From Tetmemena sp. SeJ-2015 (lineage: Eukaryota > Ciliophora > Spirotrichea > Sporadotrichida > Oxytrichidae), in the NCBI GenBank assembly GCA_027382625.1, contig JAJKFJ010005220.1:1-19584 (forward strand): DNA of 19,584 nucleotides, read 5' to 3'. This document shows, one piece after another, positions 1-9,048 of the stretch. Position 1 is the first letter of the stretch. Every line of letters begins with the position of its first letter. The translations under genes were made by a program, and so were the position numbers. The notes below the pieces were generated by a model. It saw only the letters and a program-made list of their open reading frames with translations. It was not told the origin of the DNA and did not search any database.

Positions 1-2760
1 CTCTACTTTATTTTAGCTAGCTCACTCTAAAACTAAGTATCTCACTGGATTTTCAGCTAGAGAGGTCCAGAACTGTCGAGCGATTCCGGGGAGAATTTAA
101 TCCTTCGCTAAATCAACCTTGTATTTTATTTTGACTATCACCCTGATTCTTACAATAATAAGCCTCAACAATAAATTAAAATCATCAAAGCAAAGGTACA
201 AGAAGCATTTGAATTTCACTTTAATTAGAAATTTAATTCTTGCATTTATTTAAAATTGCTTGAAAAATTAGTTACTAGATAAGAAATTGTATCTTTATTG
301 TGTTAATTTTAATTTTCTTTGGTAATAATTAGGCTGTTAATTTTACTCTTCTATACCTCTTCAGTAATTAACGCCCAGAGCAAGAGTTCCGATAAAGAAA
401 AAGATGGGGGCCTTGAATTAGATAGGGTTTTATAGGCTTCATCCAACTTACTATCAGTGTCTAATATTTTCTAGATAGCATTATTAATGCTCTCTCGATA
501 AAAGCTTAAGGGCTGTTACATGACTGCTGAGTAGCCCCTTATATAAGTTTTCACCTACTCATCCGCTTTTGCATCTCCTGAGCTTTTGTTTTTAAATTGA
601 TCCATAAGATCTTAGAGTTCTTTTTAACTTAGCTATTTTTCACCTTTGGTTGCTCGCTTTAGAGCATCCTATAAATCTATTCCCATGTAGTCTTTCTTGC
701 CCATTTAAATTGCATTTGAAAAACAGGCTAAGACTTAAGCTATTTAGTCATCAGTCACTTCTCTCTCATCGAAATTATTTTTTAACCAAGTTCTGAACAT
801 TGCCAACAAAAATTAAGGACCTAAAGTTTAGTTGCTTAATTATTTATCTAATTAGAAAGTTAAAATTAAAGCCATATTATTAGTACTGAAGTCTGTTTGA
901 AGGAAGGCGTGGAAATCCCCGCCATTTTCTTGGTATATAATGAGTGGGAACTATAAAAAGTTATCATCATTTTATAAATTCAAGATAATATAATTGATTG
1001 TTTAAATGATTGGCATGTGGGTTAAGCTTAGCCAAAAGCTGCGCTTCAATATCACATTTCAAGATGATAGATCTGCCTAGTGAAAGATAAGGATCCCCTT
1101 TCAAAGTATTCGTAGTGTCAATAAGAATAAATATTTTCTGAAAGGAGGAAATTTAAATAAAAATAATGGAGGAGGAGTGCTTTAAGCATGATTTAAGAAT
1201 AGACATTTGGTAGCTAATTGGCTTTCTAGCTATAATAATGAGGCCTAGACTTTTTCAAGGTTCTTTTTCATTCTCCTTGAATGAGTAAAGAAACAATTTA
1301 GAGTGTCTGAATATGAGTTATGAGCTCAAAACTATATTTTAGTCCTCGAATTCTCTTAGTTATGGCTAGAAGAAAAACAGCATATATGTAGAGCTCTGAT
1401 AAAAGATCGTTAGGATGTTTAGTCGAAATTCTCTCTAAAAATAAAGACAGGGTAACTATTTTATTCTATGAAGCATGAACTAGAAAGTTACAGATAATGA
1501 TTCGATTATCATATTTAATAATGTCTAAATATTTCTGCGCTTTTGGTTTGCACTTTAAATCTCCTATAAATATTTAAGAACTTTCTCAAAAGCTTTACTC
1601 TGAAAGAATTGTAAGTCTTCGTTTATTATTTAAAAAGAAGCGTCTTTATAACTTTTTTAATTGAATTAGAATTTAAAAATTTGATTCTAAGGAAATAAGT
1701 TTAAATTCTATAGATTAATTTTAATTAAGCAATATTTTTCCAAATCTTTTGTCTCTTTTGTATTCTGGATCATGCTTGACCATATCTTCTATGGTATCAT
1801 CATCTTGAACTTAGTCAATAACACCAACATATGCTGACATATAGGAAAGTGATCCAGTGACAATTTCTGCAATTGGTATGAGATCTTCATAAAGTTTAAC
1901 AATAAAAACTACAAAATGTTAATAATACGAAAATGAAATAGTGAATAAATCTTTAGATACGATATATAATCAGATGTCAGAGGAACTTAGTGAGGAGCTA
2001 AAAATAATCTTTATAATATGGGATGAATATGAATGATTGATAGGTGGAAATAGTTCTAGTTATACATAAAGTAATTTGATTTAATAAGTATCTAATAATA
2101 ACTTAATCCATTAAATTAAAATAATTTTTATAAAAAAATGGGTTTTGAAGAGGTCAGCTGTCTCATCAACTGTCGGAAAAGACAATACTTACAGTTTCAC
2201 TTCTAAACTTGAAACAATTGAATGATCCTCTGATACACTATTTGCGAAGGTAAGATGATATATAAATAACTATATTTCAGTTCTATAGAGTTGAGTTAGA
2301 AAAGTATGATAAATGCGAACTACTAAAGTGAAATACAACTCATGCACAATAAAATATGAATAAAATTCGCTAGTAACTCTAATTGTATAAAAAATGCTGG
2401 ATATCCCAACTACAAAAGAGTAAATCTTAGTCAGTATGCTTCTTAATTAGCAAAATTTGTATTTCAAAATATATTTATACCAATAACGCATTCATATTCA
2501 TCCCATATCATTGACTAAAACCTAGAAAAAACTTAAAAAGATTAGTAATACTTTTTATTAAATATTAGAAATTCAATCCTAAAATGGTAGTTGACCTACT
2601 TCTTGGTAAAACCAGACCTAAATAAATTATCTCTACGAGCATAGTACGCTCTCTATAGCTCCTTCTTCTCCTCTCTAACTCGGACAGTTACCTTATCTCA
2701 CTAATCCTTTATTACGCAACATTTCTTGAATTTATTGAAAACCTTTTTTGAGTTCCTCAT
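1..2760 (-). CDS. multi-exon gene of unknown function, 3' end beyond the window
   Basis: I do not recognise this protein. The suggested start is the ATG at 2758-2760, giving a basic N-terminus (MRNSKKVFNKFKKCCVIKDQ) in which TGA is read as Trp. Protein-like stretches then follow in order: about 2260-2136 (EDHSIVSSLEVKL, TVDETADLFKTH), 1905-1730 (YEDLIPIAEIVTGSLSYMSA, then acidic QDDDTIEDMVKHD), 1660-1254 (EKVLKYLQEIQSANQKRR), 1110-975, 970-340 and 150-1. The best part is 800-340, with FDEREVTDDQIAQVLACFSN and DQFKNKSSGDAKADEQVKTY, a helical, charged region using TAA/TAG as Gln many times. A 66-base intron at 821-886 joins cleanly in frame. Near 970 the frame changes without an intron (see findings). 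The last readable part (LPGIARQFWTSLAENPVRYL) reaches the left edge. Whether all segments form one gene is inferred from strand and order; the joins at about 1730-1660 and 340-150 are unresolved. Confidence 0.55.
821..886 (-). other. spliceosomal intron, 66 bases
   Basis: On the minus strand it starts GTACTAAT and ends ACTTTAG. Removing it keeps the frame and joins FLQTDFS to PQFLLAMFRTWL. The sequence inside is AT-rich with a possible branch-point AACTAAAC close to the acceptor. It has no coding character compared with the flanks. Confidence 0.55.
2018..2511. repeat. 20-base inverted repeat pair, about 470 bases apart
   Basis: ATATGGGATGAATATGAATG lies near 2017-2036 on the plus strand, and its exact reverse complement lies near 2491-2511. 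The match then decays. The pair sits inside the minus-strand gene at 1-2760. It could be the ends of a small insertion or a remnant of one. I see no clear target-site duplication, and part of the interval reads as protein, so element status is unproven. Confidence 0.4.
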
Positions 2761-2817
2761 ATTTAATCATTTAAAGAGAGAGATAGAGAGCATTGACAAA
2801 TAAGATTAAAGGTATCG

Positions 2818-3152
2818 ATATTATACGTTCAGCCCCGATTTTTCGTTACTGGCTAGGAAGCCAGCTTACCCAGTAAGTAGCCACTGTTTTTCGTCTTTTT
2901 ACTGAACTTTAGAGAAGTGTCTTCAAACCCACCCATAATTGGCATGTTCAAATCCATAAATTACCCTACAATTGTGGGATTTAATAAAGTAAAATTCCCG
3001 TTTTTGACATTTTTCTAGCAATACTCGGAAGACAAGGAGCGCTTAAAGTACCAAGTTTTAACCCAGATGGCAAGAGCTTCGTCCTTGTTCTTCCAAGCCT
3101 TACAGAAGCAAACTGAAAAGTTTTTGGAAAATCGGGGCTGAACGTATAATAT
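2818..3152. mobile_element. MITE-like element with 25-base terminal inverted repeats
   Basis: The left end, 2818-2842, begins ATATTATACGTTCAGCCCCG, and 3128-3152 is its exact reverse complement. The element is about 335 bases, too short for a transposase, and carries no convincing reading frame. Inside it are smaller hairpins such as CTGGCTAGGAAGCCAG near 2850-2866. The GC-rich termini stand out from the AT-rich surroundings. A diverged relative lies at 4075-4375 in the opposite orientation, so this is a repeat family and not a lone palindrome. It sits about 58 bases upstream of the start of the minus gene at 2760. Target-site duplication is not obvious beyond an AT/TA pattern. Confidence 0.75.
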
Positions 3153-3629
3153 GTAAAGACGAGGGGATTGAGAAAGATTCAGTAGTTTTTAATGAATAAG
3201 CAGTTGGAATGTAGGAGAGAGAGCGTTCTATACACTTTGAGAACAATTATTTGAAGCAGACTAACATTCTTAAGGTGGGCAACCTCAATTTTATGAATAA
3301 TTTTTAAAGAAATTGAAAGTATTACTTTTATAATGTTTTTTTTGTTCCTTAAATAAATCCTGATTATTGGATAGTGTGTTATTTTTGCGTAATTTCGTGT
3401 TTAGCTCAAATGAATTTTAGAATTATGGGAATGATTTTATTACAGAACTGAATAAAAATTATATTTAAGTATGGTAAAATTAATATGAAATATCTTGATT
3501 AATAATTTCTTAATTTGAAGTTAAATCCATCTTTTTAATTTTGAATTATTAGAAACGTCCCCATTTTTGCTAACTTAAATTCATCATAATATTTTCCTTA
3601 ATATTTTACTCATTAATATTTTTATAGAA

Positions 3630-4020
3630 TGAATACATTTACAGAATCAGGGATAAGATATTTGAAAAGGAAAGTTTATAGAAGGTGACAGGAGAAGACT
3701 TGATGATAAATTGGTAACGACTTTGGAATTAATATTATCACTGAGGGGTTCAAATCGCATTAATTCGTAATTTAAAATAATTAACGGATGAAATATCAAG
3801 TCCGATTTCAATCATAGAGCAGCTGATTGCCAATAGCTCTATCATTTGCCAAAATAATTGAGACCACTAATAAATCGGAGATAATCAGAATCGAATCTGA
3901 TGATAGTAAGATTATGTATCGGTATTTGATAAGATAACCAATTGGTGATAAATCCAGAAAAATATCAAATTCGGAATTTCAATTAAAGTAATATTAAAAA
4001 CTCATCAGAATCAGGGGAAA
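3630..4020 (+). CDS. candidate exon(s), unknown protein
   Basis: One plus-strand frame reads as plausible protein from about 3632 (NTFTESGIRYLKRKVYRR) to about 4000 (AKIIETTNKSEIIRIESDDS, then PIGDKSRKISNSEFQLK), with TGA as Trp and TAA/TAG as Gln. There is no clear start or end, and it lies between the two MITE copies. The second half is more convincing than the first because of its Asp/Glu content. The family is unrecognised; it could be a gene relic or a chance open frame. Confidence 0.35.
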
Positions 4021-4074
4021 AAATAATTACTAAATGTATGTGGCTTTTTATTAATCTCTTTTACTGTTTTATAC

Positions 4075-4375
4075 TTTCAGCCCCTAATTTTTCAAACAAT
4101 TTTCAGTTTCCTATTGAAAAGCCTGGATGAATGAAGATGAATCTCTTTTCATCTGCTCTAAAACTTGGTACTGTAGCACTCTTTGAGATCAAGTATTGCT
4201 AGTAACATTTCAAAAAAAGGTAATTTTACTGATTTATTAAATTAGCAATTATAGGGAAAGCTTTTAAGCAACAAGACAATTTTAGATGGATTCTAAGCTT
4301 CTTCTCTAAAGAATGGCTTCTAAAAGAAAAAGGTATCTTTCTAGCCAGTAATGAAAAATCTGGGCGAATGGATCA
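4075..4375. mobile_element. diverged inverted-orientation copy of the 2818-3152 element
   Basis: Read on the plus strand from TTTCAGCCCCTAATTTTT, this stretch follows the reverse complement of the first element over nearly its full length. Shared blocks include the TTTTCAGTTT segment near the start, AAAACTTGGTACT near 4160-4172, AGTATTGCTAG near 4192-4202 and CTAGCCAGTAATGAAAAATC near 4340-4360. It has many substitutions and small gaps, so its terminal repeats no longer match each other well. It is an older, decayed family member. Confidence 0.65.
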
Positions 4376-4611
4376 AATTACTACTATTACAGTTGTTACT
4401 ATTGTAACTAAAAATAATTAGCCTATAATTTCATTATATAATTGAAAGTAGACATATATGAATCAAACTCTATTCTAAATACTACTCATCAAGAGATTAA
4501 CACCTATTATTATGCTTAAATTGAGATATACTTCTTCATTTATCTTAAATATCTCTTATCATCATTCATTACTCATATCTTCTTCAAAAAAAGAAATTAA
4601 TTATACGCAAC
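4376..4611. other. AT-rich intergenic stretch, nothing assigned
   Basis: Very AT-rich sequence with runs of short T/A tracts between the diverged MITE copy and the 3' end of the coiled-coil gene. I see no convincing frame on either strand and no RNA gene. Confidence 0.4.
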
Positions 4612-5010
4612 TCATTTAAATTTGGTGGATCTGGGCTTTTGAATAGTTTTCAGATCTGTGATCATTTAAACCTTAATGATTTTTGTCTACAGCTCTTAGA
4701 ATTTTTCAAGAGTCTAATTATCCTTAGGGGCTAGCTTATCTTAGACGCTTTTAAGTTCATCTAATATTTTCCTCTCCTCAGCAGTGATAGCGCTTCCATT
4801 GACATTTTCTCTCGCTTCTAACTTTTTCTTAATTTCTTCGTCAGCTGGATTGTGAACTTCTTGAATGTGTTCATTCCTAAGTGTCTTCAAAAGTTCCCTC
4901 TCATTATCAGATAGAGGAATCTTAGCTTTTATTTATCTTAGTTCAATTTCATCTTAAAGCTCTTGCATTCTTTTAGCTAAGGGCTCTCTTTCTTTTCTCA
5001 GCTCCACCAT
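4612..5010 (-). CDS. small charged coiled-coil protein, 132 residues
   Basis: This is the cleanest single-exon gene in the window. ATG is at 5008-5010 and the first in-frame TGA at 4612-4614, giving 132 residues with TAA and TAG read as Gln eight or nine times. The protein begins MVELRKEREPLAKRMQELQD and is almost wholly helical and charged, with Glu/Lys/Leu heptad-like spacing (DEEIKKKLEARENV, TAEERKILDELKSVQDKL), which suggests a coiled coil. There is no signal peptide or membrane segment. The TGA is followed by a less convincing continuation, so the end is likely but not certain in a code where TGA also means Trp. The exact family is unknown; a cytoskeletal or structural role would only be a guess from composition. 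Confidence 0.75.
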
Positions 5011-5559
5011 ACTATATAAATTCATTCATATTATTCAATTATTACTAATTGCAACTGATATATTTCTTCAATTAATGCAAGAAATCTCATTTATTGAATT
5101 TATAACTCTATTAATTCTCATTCCATGCTTTGCTCGTATTATGACTTGTAATAAAAAGAATGTCTTTTCCCACTATTTTATTCATTATTTTCAAATTCGT
5201 GATAAACTATTCGTATTTGACCTATAATTTATTTTTTTAACAAAATTCTCAATTTTTTATTTTATAATGGCTCGAAATAGCTTTAATACATAATATTTCT
5301 GAATTAGTTGGCAATTTGGCTCAATTTAGACTTATATTACTTATTGGAAGTAAGATTTTTATTAATAGTGAAGAGGGGAACAGGTTAGCATTCGTCTCTC
5401 TCCCTAAAACATAAATGCCACAAAAATTACTGACCATATTTAAATCTAAGAATATTTTAATTAAATTCAAATATGAATTGATGATTGGCGACTGCTACAT
5501 CTCAAAAATAAATTATTTTTAATTATTTTAGCGTGAGCTCTAATACTTGACTATTTTTT
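5011..5559. other. AT-rich intergenic stretch
   Basis: Upstream of the coiled-coil gene the sequence becomes very AT-rich. I found no frame with the acidic and G-starting codon character seen in the better genes. It may hold the promoter of the gene at 4612-5010. Confidence 0.4.
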
Positions 5560-5821
5560 TAAGAATTGAAAATGTAAATGACTAACTAAGAGAATTTCTG
5601 ACAGTAATCTATGTTTATACTGCTTGCATTCAGTGGTTGTTTATTTATTTATCTGGCTTGCTTGTTTTAGTTTTCTTTAATTTTGATGTCTTGTTAATTC
5701 TTGTGATGAAAGTAATCGGCAACATCTTTAGTCTGACTGAGTATATCAGTCGTTTATATAGACTTTTAATTTGAAGTGGGAGCTCTTTACTTTAGTTGTG
5801 GGAGCGCCCTTCTTGTTGCAT
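5560..5821 (-). CDS. candidate small basic protein
   Basis: A minus-strand frame opens at an ATG at 5819-5821 (MQQEGRSHNQSKELPLQIKS) and continues with basic, Lys-rich sequence to about 5600 or beyond. No clear stop or family can be given. It would be divergent from the plus gene starting at 5880, about 58 bases away, which resembles the spacing of two better-supported divergent pairs in this window. Confidence is low because AT-rich DNA gives Lys/Ile/Asn-rich frames by chance. Confidence 0.3.
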
Positions 5822-5879
5822 CTGACTTGCTTGAAGGGTAATTCTAAATTGAAAAAATCTATAGTTTGTTTTGATTTTT

Positions 5880-6897
5880 ATGATGAATGCCTGCCTTTCT
5901 TCCGAAGATGATAACGAAGATAATGCAGTATGTTAAGAATTCTTACAAAGACAACAGATGGAACTCCAAGGGGCTCAATTTCCTCTTCTATTTTATGATT
6001 AGTTTTAAAATTAAATTTAAATAGTTAAAACATTCAAGAACTGGGGCTCACACTAAAAAACATTAAAAACCATTTATTTTTTAGATATAGCAGTATCAAA
6101 CAATTTTGACCAATATATTAAAATGAATTAAATAAATGTTAGCTGAAGTATATCTACTTGTAATAATGACTGCACTATTCGTTAGATCTTGAAATAAAAA
6201 ATAATTATATTATCTTGCAACTTTGCAGGAAGAACTCTAATAAGATTACAAAAAAGATTTTCTCTGCCGAGAGACTCAAATAAATTAATTAAATTCGAAA
6301 CTCATATTTAATTTTAATGATATTTGTACGAGCTTCATATCTGAATTTCTTAATTTTATAAGGCCATGCTACATCTTTCGACTTATTATTTTTACCAATA
6401 ATCGATTGTCATAAGATTTTATATTTAATACTGTCATTATAGTCAGAGTATATTTTTAGCCTATCCTCTGGAATATTTTTGATATTTGACATTTGAATAT
6501 GATAGATTGAGTTTTAAAATTTTGGAAAAGAAATAAGTTGAAGGTCAGCACCACTCTCTATCTTAAAATAAATAGTTTTAAGTATGAATTATATCTATTT
6601 TATTATAACTACTGACTAATTAGAGCATTAGCAAAAATAAAGTGCACTTTGAATTGGACACGCCTTAATTTTGAACAAATATGAAGACTTACAAAGAGAT
6701 GCTAATTCAGGCGTAAGAGTCATCCAAATCCGCTTCAGCATTTATTATTATAAAATTAAATGGATTGGATCGGGTGTGGCCGCCCCACTCAGCTGTCTCT
6801 AGTAGAAGAAGTCCGAATATGTTCATTGCCAAGGTTAAGTTCCCAAAAGAGAAGGATTCAATCTCCATCAACCCCCTCCTGCTCTATTCTTGCTAAA
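5880..6897 (+). CDS. putative multi-exon gene entering the left arm of the inverted repeat
   Basis: Two tandem ATGs at 5880 and 5883 open a frame with a strongly acidic start (NACLSSEDDNEDNAVCQEFL, then QRQQMELQGAQFPLLFYDQF) to about 5998. A short readable exon follows at about 6230-6290 (NSNKITKKIFSAERLK), just after a TTTGCAG acceptor-like sequence. From about 6680 the left repeat arm encodes KYEDLQRDANSGVRVIQIR, SIYYYKIKWIGSGVAAPLSC and then EYVHCQGQVPKREGFNLHQP. The same peptide, diverged, is encoded on the opposite strand in the right arm. Joining the 5880 exon to the repeat arm is inference; they may be different genes. No family is recognised. Confidence 0.4.
6499..6821 (+). repeat. 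left arm of a large inverted repeat
   Basis: About 323 bases that match the reverse complement of 6989-7310 at roughly nine bases in ten by eye, with scattered substitutions and few gaps. The outer end is ATGATAGATTGAGTTTT. The inner end is near GTCCGAATATG. It is coding on the plus strand in part (see the 5880-6897 entry). The spacer between the arms is about 167 bases. Confidence 0.85.
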
Positions 6898-6939
6898 TGA
6901 TCGCTCTACTCATCCTTAATAGTCCTCTGTCTTTAAAAA

Positions 6940-8979
6940 CCAGTTCATATAGTCACACACACTCCATGGTCACTGATGGAGTTCGAAGCATATCCGGACT
7001 TCTTCTACTAGAGACAGCTGAGTGGGGCAGCCACACCCTATCCAATCCATTTAATTTTATAATAATAAATGCTGCTGCGGATGTTGATGACTCTTACGCC
7101 TGAATTTGCATCTCTTTTTAAGTCTTCATATTTGTTCAAAACTAAGGCGTATCCAATGCTAAGTGCACTTTATTTTTGCTAATGCTCTAATTAGTCAGTA
7201 GTTATAATAAAATAGATAAAATTTAAACTAAAAATTATTAATTTCAAGATAGAGGTTGGTGTGACCTTCAACTTATTTCTTTTCCAAAATTTTAAAACTC
7301 AATCTATCATAACGCCAGCTTAAGCGGCAGGACTATCAATAGACAAAGGAAACTTGGCAAAGAAATCTAACTTGGAGCCAAAGGCTGCCTTGACTGATTA
7401 AGCTAACTGAAAGAAGTAAGGTAAATCGAGAGATTAGTTAGACAAATTCGGAGACTCTTATTTAATCTATAATATAATCATTGATCAATCAAGTTAAAAT
7501 AATGTTCTTAAATATAAATAATAAGTTTATGCAACAATAAATAGAATTTAATGATTGGCAAGTTTAACATTAATTCTGAGTAAATAAAATTATTAATATG
7601 CATATGAAAAAGTTAACATTACTATAATTCAGTTTGGTTTTAGCTTCAGAATAATTTTTGACAATCAAAAACTATTTAGCCAAATAAATAGCAATATTTA
7701 AATGGCATTTAATTATTAATGAAATTTATATCGAATTTGAGCTGGCAAATTTTAATTAAAAAAATTCAATAAAAACCATTGAGGAAATTTTATTCAAACT
7801 ATAAGATCCATCCCCTCAATAAGATGAAGTGTATTTATCAACTTAAAACGAATTTTAAAAATCTTTTTAATAGCTGAGATTTTTTTATACACTTAGAAAA
7901 TTTTATTTGAAAACTTGAGGATATAAGAGACACCCACCAAATAACTCTTTAAAGCCGGTAAGTCAGCTTTCTTTTAATCTATTCTAACTCTGAGGTCGTC
8001 AATTTATTTTTATAGCTGAGCTTCTGTAGTTGAAGCCTGTTTAGCAGCCATTACTAACTAAGCTATACTCATAACTATAGCCGCGAAGTTGAGGATTATA
8101 CCCATTACTTCCATCCCAAATTCAAAATTTGTCTTGCTACCGCCTCCAAGAAGTTTCTTAATTTTTATTGTTTATTATTTTTTATTAAATCTCTAATTTT
8201 TATTGGAATAGTTGTCTTTGGTTTTTGAATAAAGTTACAAGATTCAAAATTCACTTTTCATTAAGTTACTCAATTAAAATACTTAGAAATTTCAGGGGGG
8301 GCCTTTCCTCGACAGTAAAATTTTATAATGAATAAAGGTTAGAAAAAATATATTTATAGGATAATTATTTTTTCTAAATATTATTCTTTCAGTTATAGGG
8401 GCCTGTTAGAACATCTAAGGCTTCAAATTTAAACCCTAATTTAGTCAGTTAGAGGTCACTACACCTAAATAAAAATTAATTTTAATCTTTTTTTCGCTAT
8501 TGTCAAACAAACTTAAAGTGCAATTTTGAAATAGTTTTACTACATTTTTGAAAACATACAATGCTTCAACTATAAACTCAAAGAAGTAATTCTTAATAAA
8601 ATGCAGCATAAGCCCCTTAATCATGAATTAAATTTTGATGTAACACTCTGAATATTTTTTCATGATTTTGAGAATGATAAATTTTAATCAACTTTAATGT
8701 TATGAAATTTAACTGCCAATTAGTAAGTAGAACTCTTTTGAACAATCTTTAGTTAATGTCAATGATTGAGAGCTTTTTAAACATTGCAAAGTTTTTCTTT
8801 TCTTGCACCTACACTACTCTGTATTTCAGTCTGGATTTCTCTTTTAGTTCTGATTTCTTCTTGAAATAGCTATAACTTACTTGAATATTATCTTAGGATT
8901 TTTATGATAAGTGTAGACTTCTTTGTCTCTTTATAAATATGGATATCGTGTAAAGTGAGTCTACTTTAACTCTATACAT
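6940..8979 (-). CDS. multi-exon gene with one membrane segment and coiled coil, unknown family
   Basis: A start ATG is at 8977-8979, giving MYRVKVDSLYTISIF and then a Lys/Glu/Gln-rich stretch (KKKSELKEKSRLKYRV). Further on, about 8260-8030 reads NKKQQTIKIKKLLGGGSKTN, then a hydrophobic span EVMGIILNFAAIVMSIAQLV (probable membrane helix), then a coiled coil TTEAQLQKQIDDLRVRIDQK. Near 7440-7312 comes LDLPYFFQLAQSVKAAFGSK and FFAKFPLSIDSPAAQAGV, running straight into the right arm of the inverted repeat (KYEDLKRDANSGVRV). The segments share strand and order, so I treat them as one gene, but it could be two. Regions 8280-8600 and 7480-7880 are AT-rich and unresolved. The family is not recognised. 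The 3' part is duplicated, inverted, at 6499-6821. Confidence 0.5.
6989..7310 (-). repeat. right arm of a large inverted repeat
   Basis: Counterpart of 6499-6821, beginning CATATCCGGACTTC and ending AACTCAATCTATCAT. The arm codes on the minus strand for KYEDLKRDANSGVRVINIR and IYYYKIKWIGQGVAAPLSC. The differences from the left arm include amino-acid changes but keep the frame, which fits two diverging gene copies and not an assembly mirror. Confidence 0.85.
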
Positions 8980-9048
8980 TAGTTTAAGATTGCCTTTGAC
9001 TATGGTCACTATTTTATGTAGTGACTGAGTGATAGTTAATTGAAAGCA
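8980..9048. promoter_or_regulatory. shared divergent intergenic region, 69 bases
   Basis: It separates the minus start at 8979 from the plus start at 9049 and so should contain both promoters and 5' leaders. It includes a small dyad, GTCACTAtttTATGTAGTGAC, near 9005-9025. A second divergent pair (11186/11258) has nearly the same gap. Confidence 0.4.

Noticed and set aside
2136..2200. A 23-base intron (GTAAGT...GACAG) on the minus strand near 2165-2187
   Set aside because: Removing it breaks the frame, whereas reading through gives a continuous peptide (VKLQVLSFPTVDETADLF).
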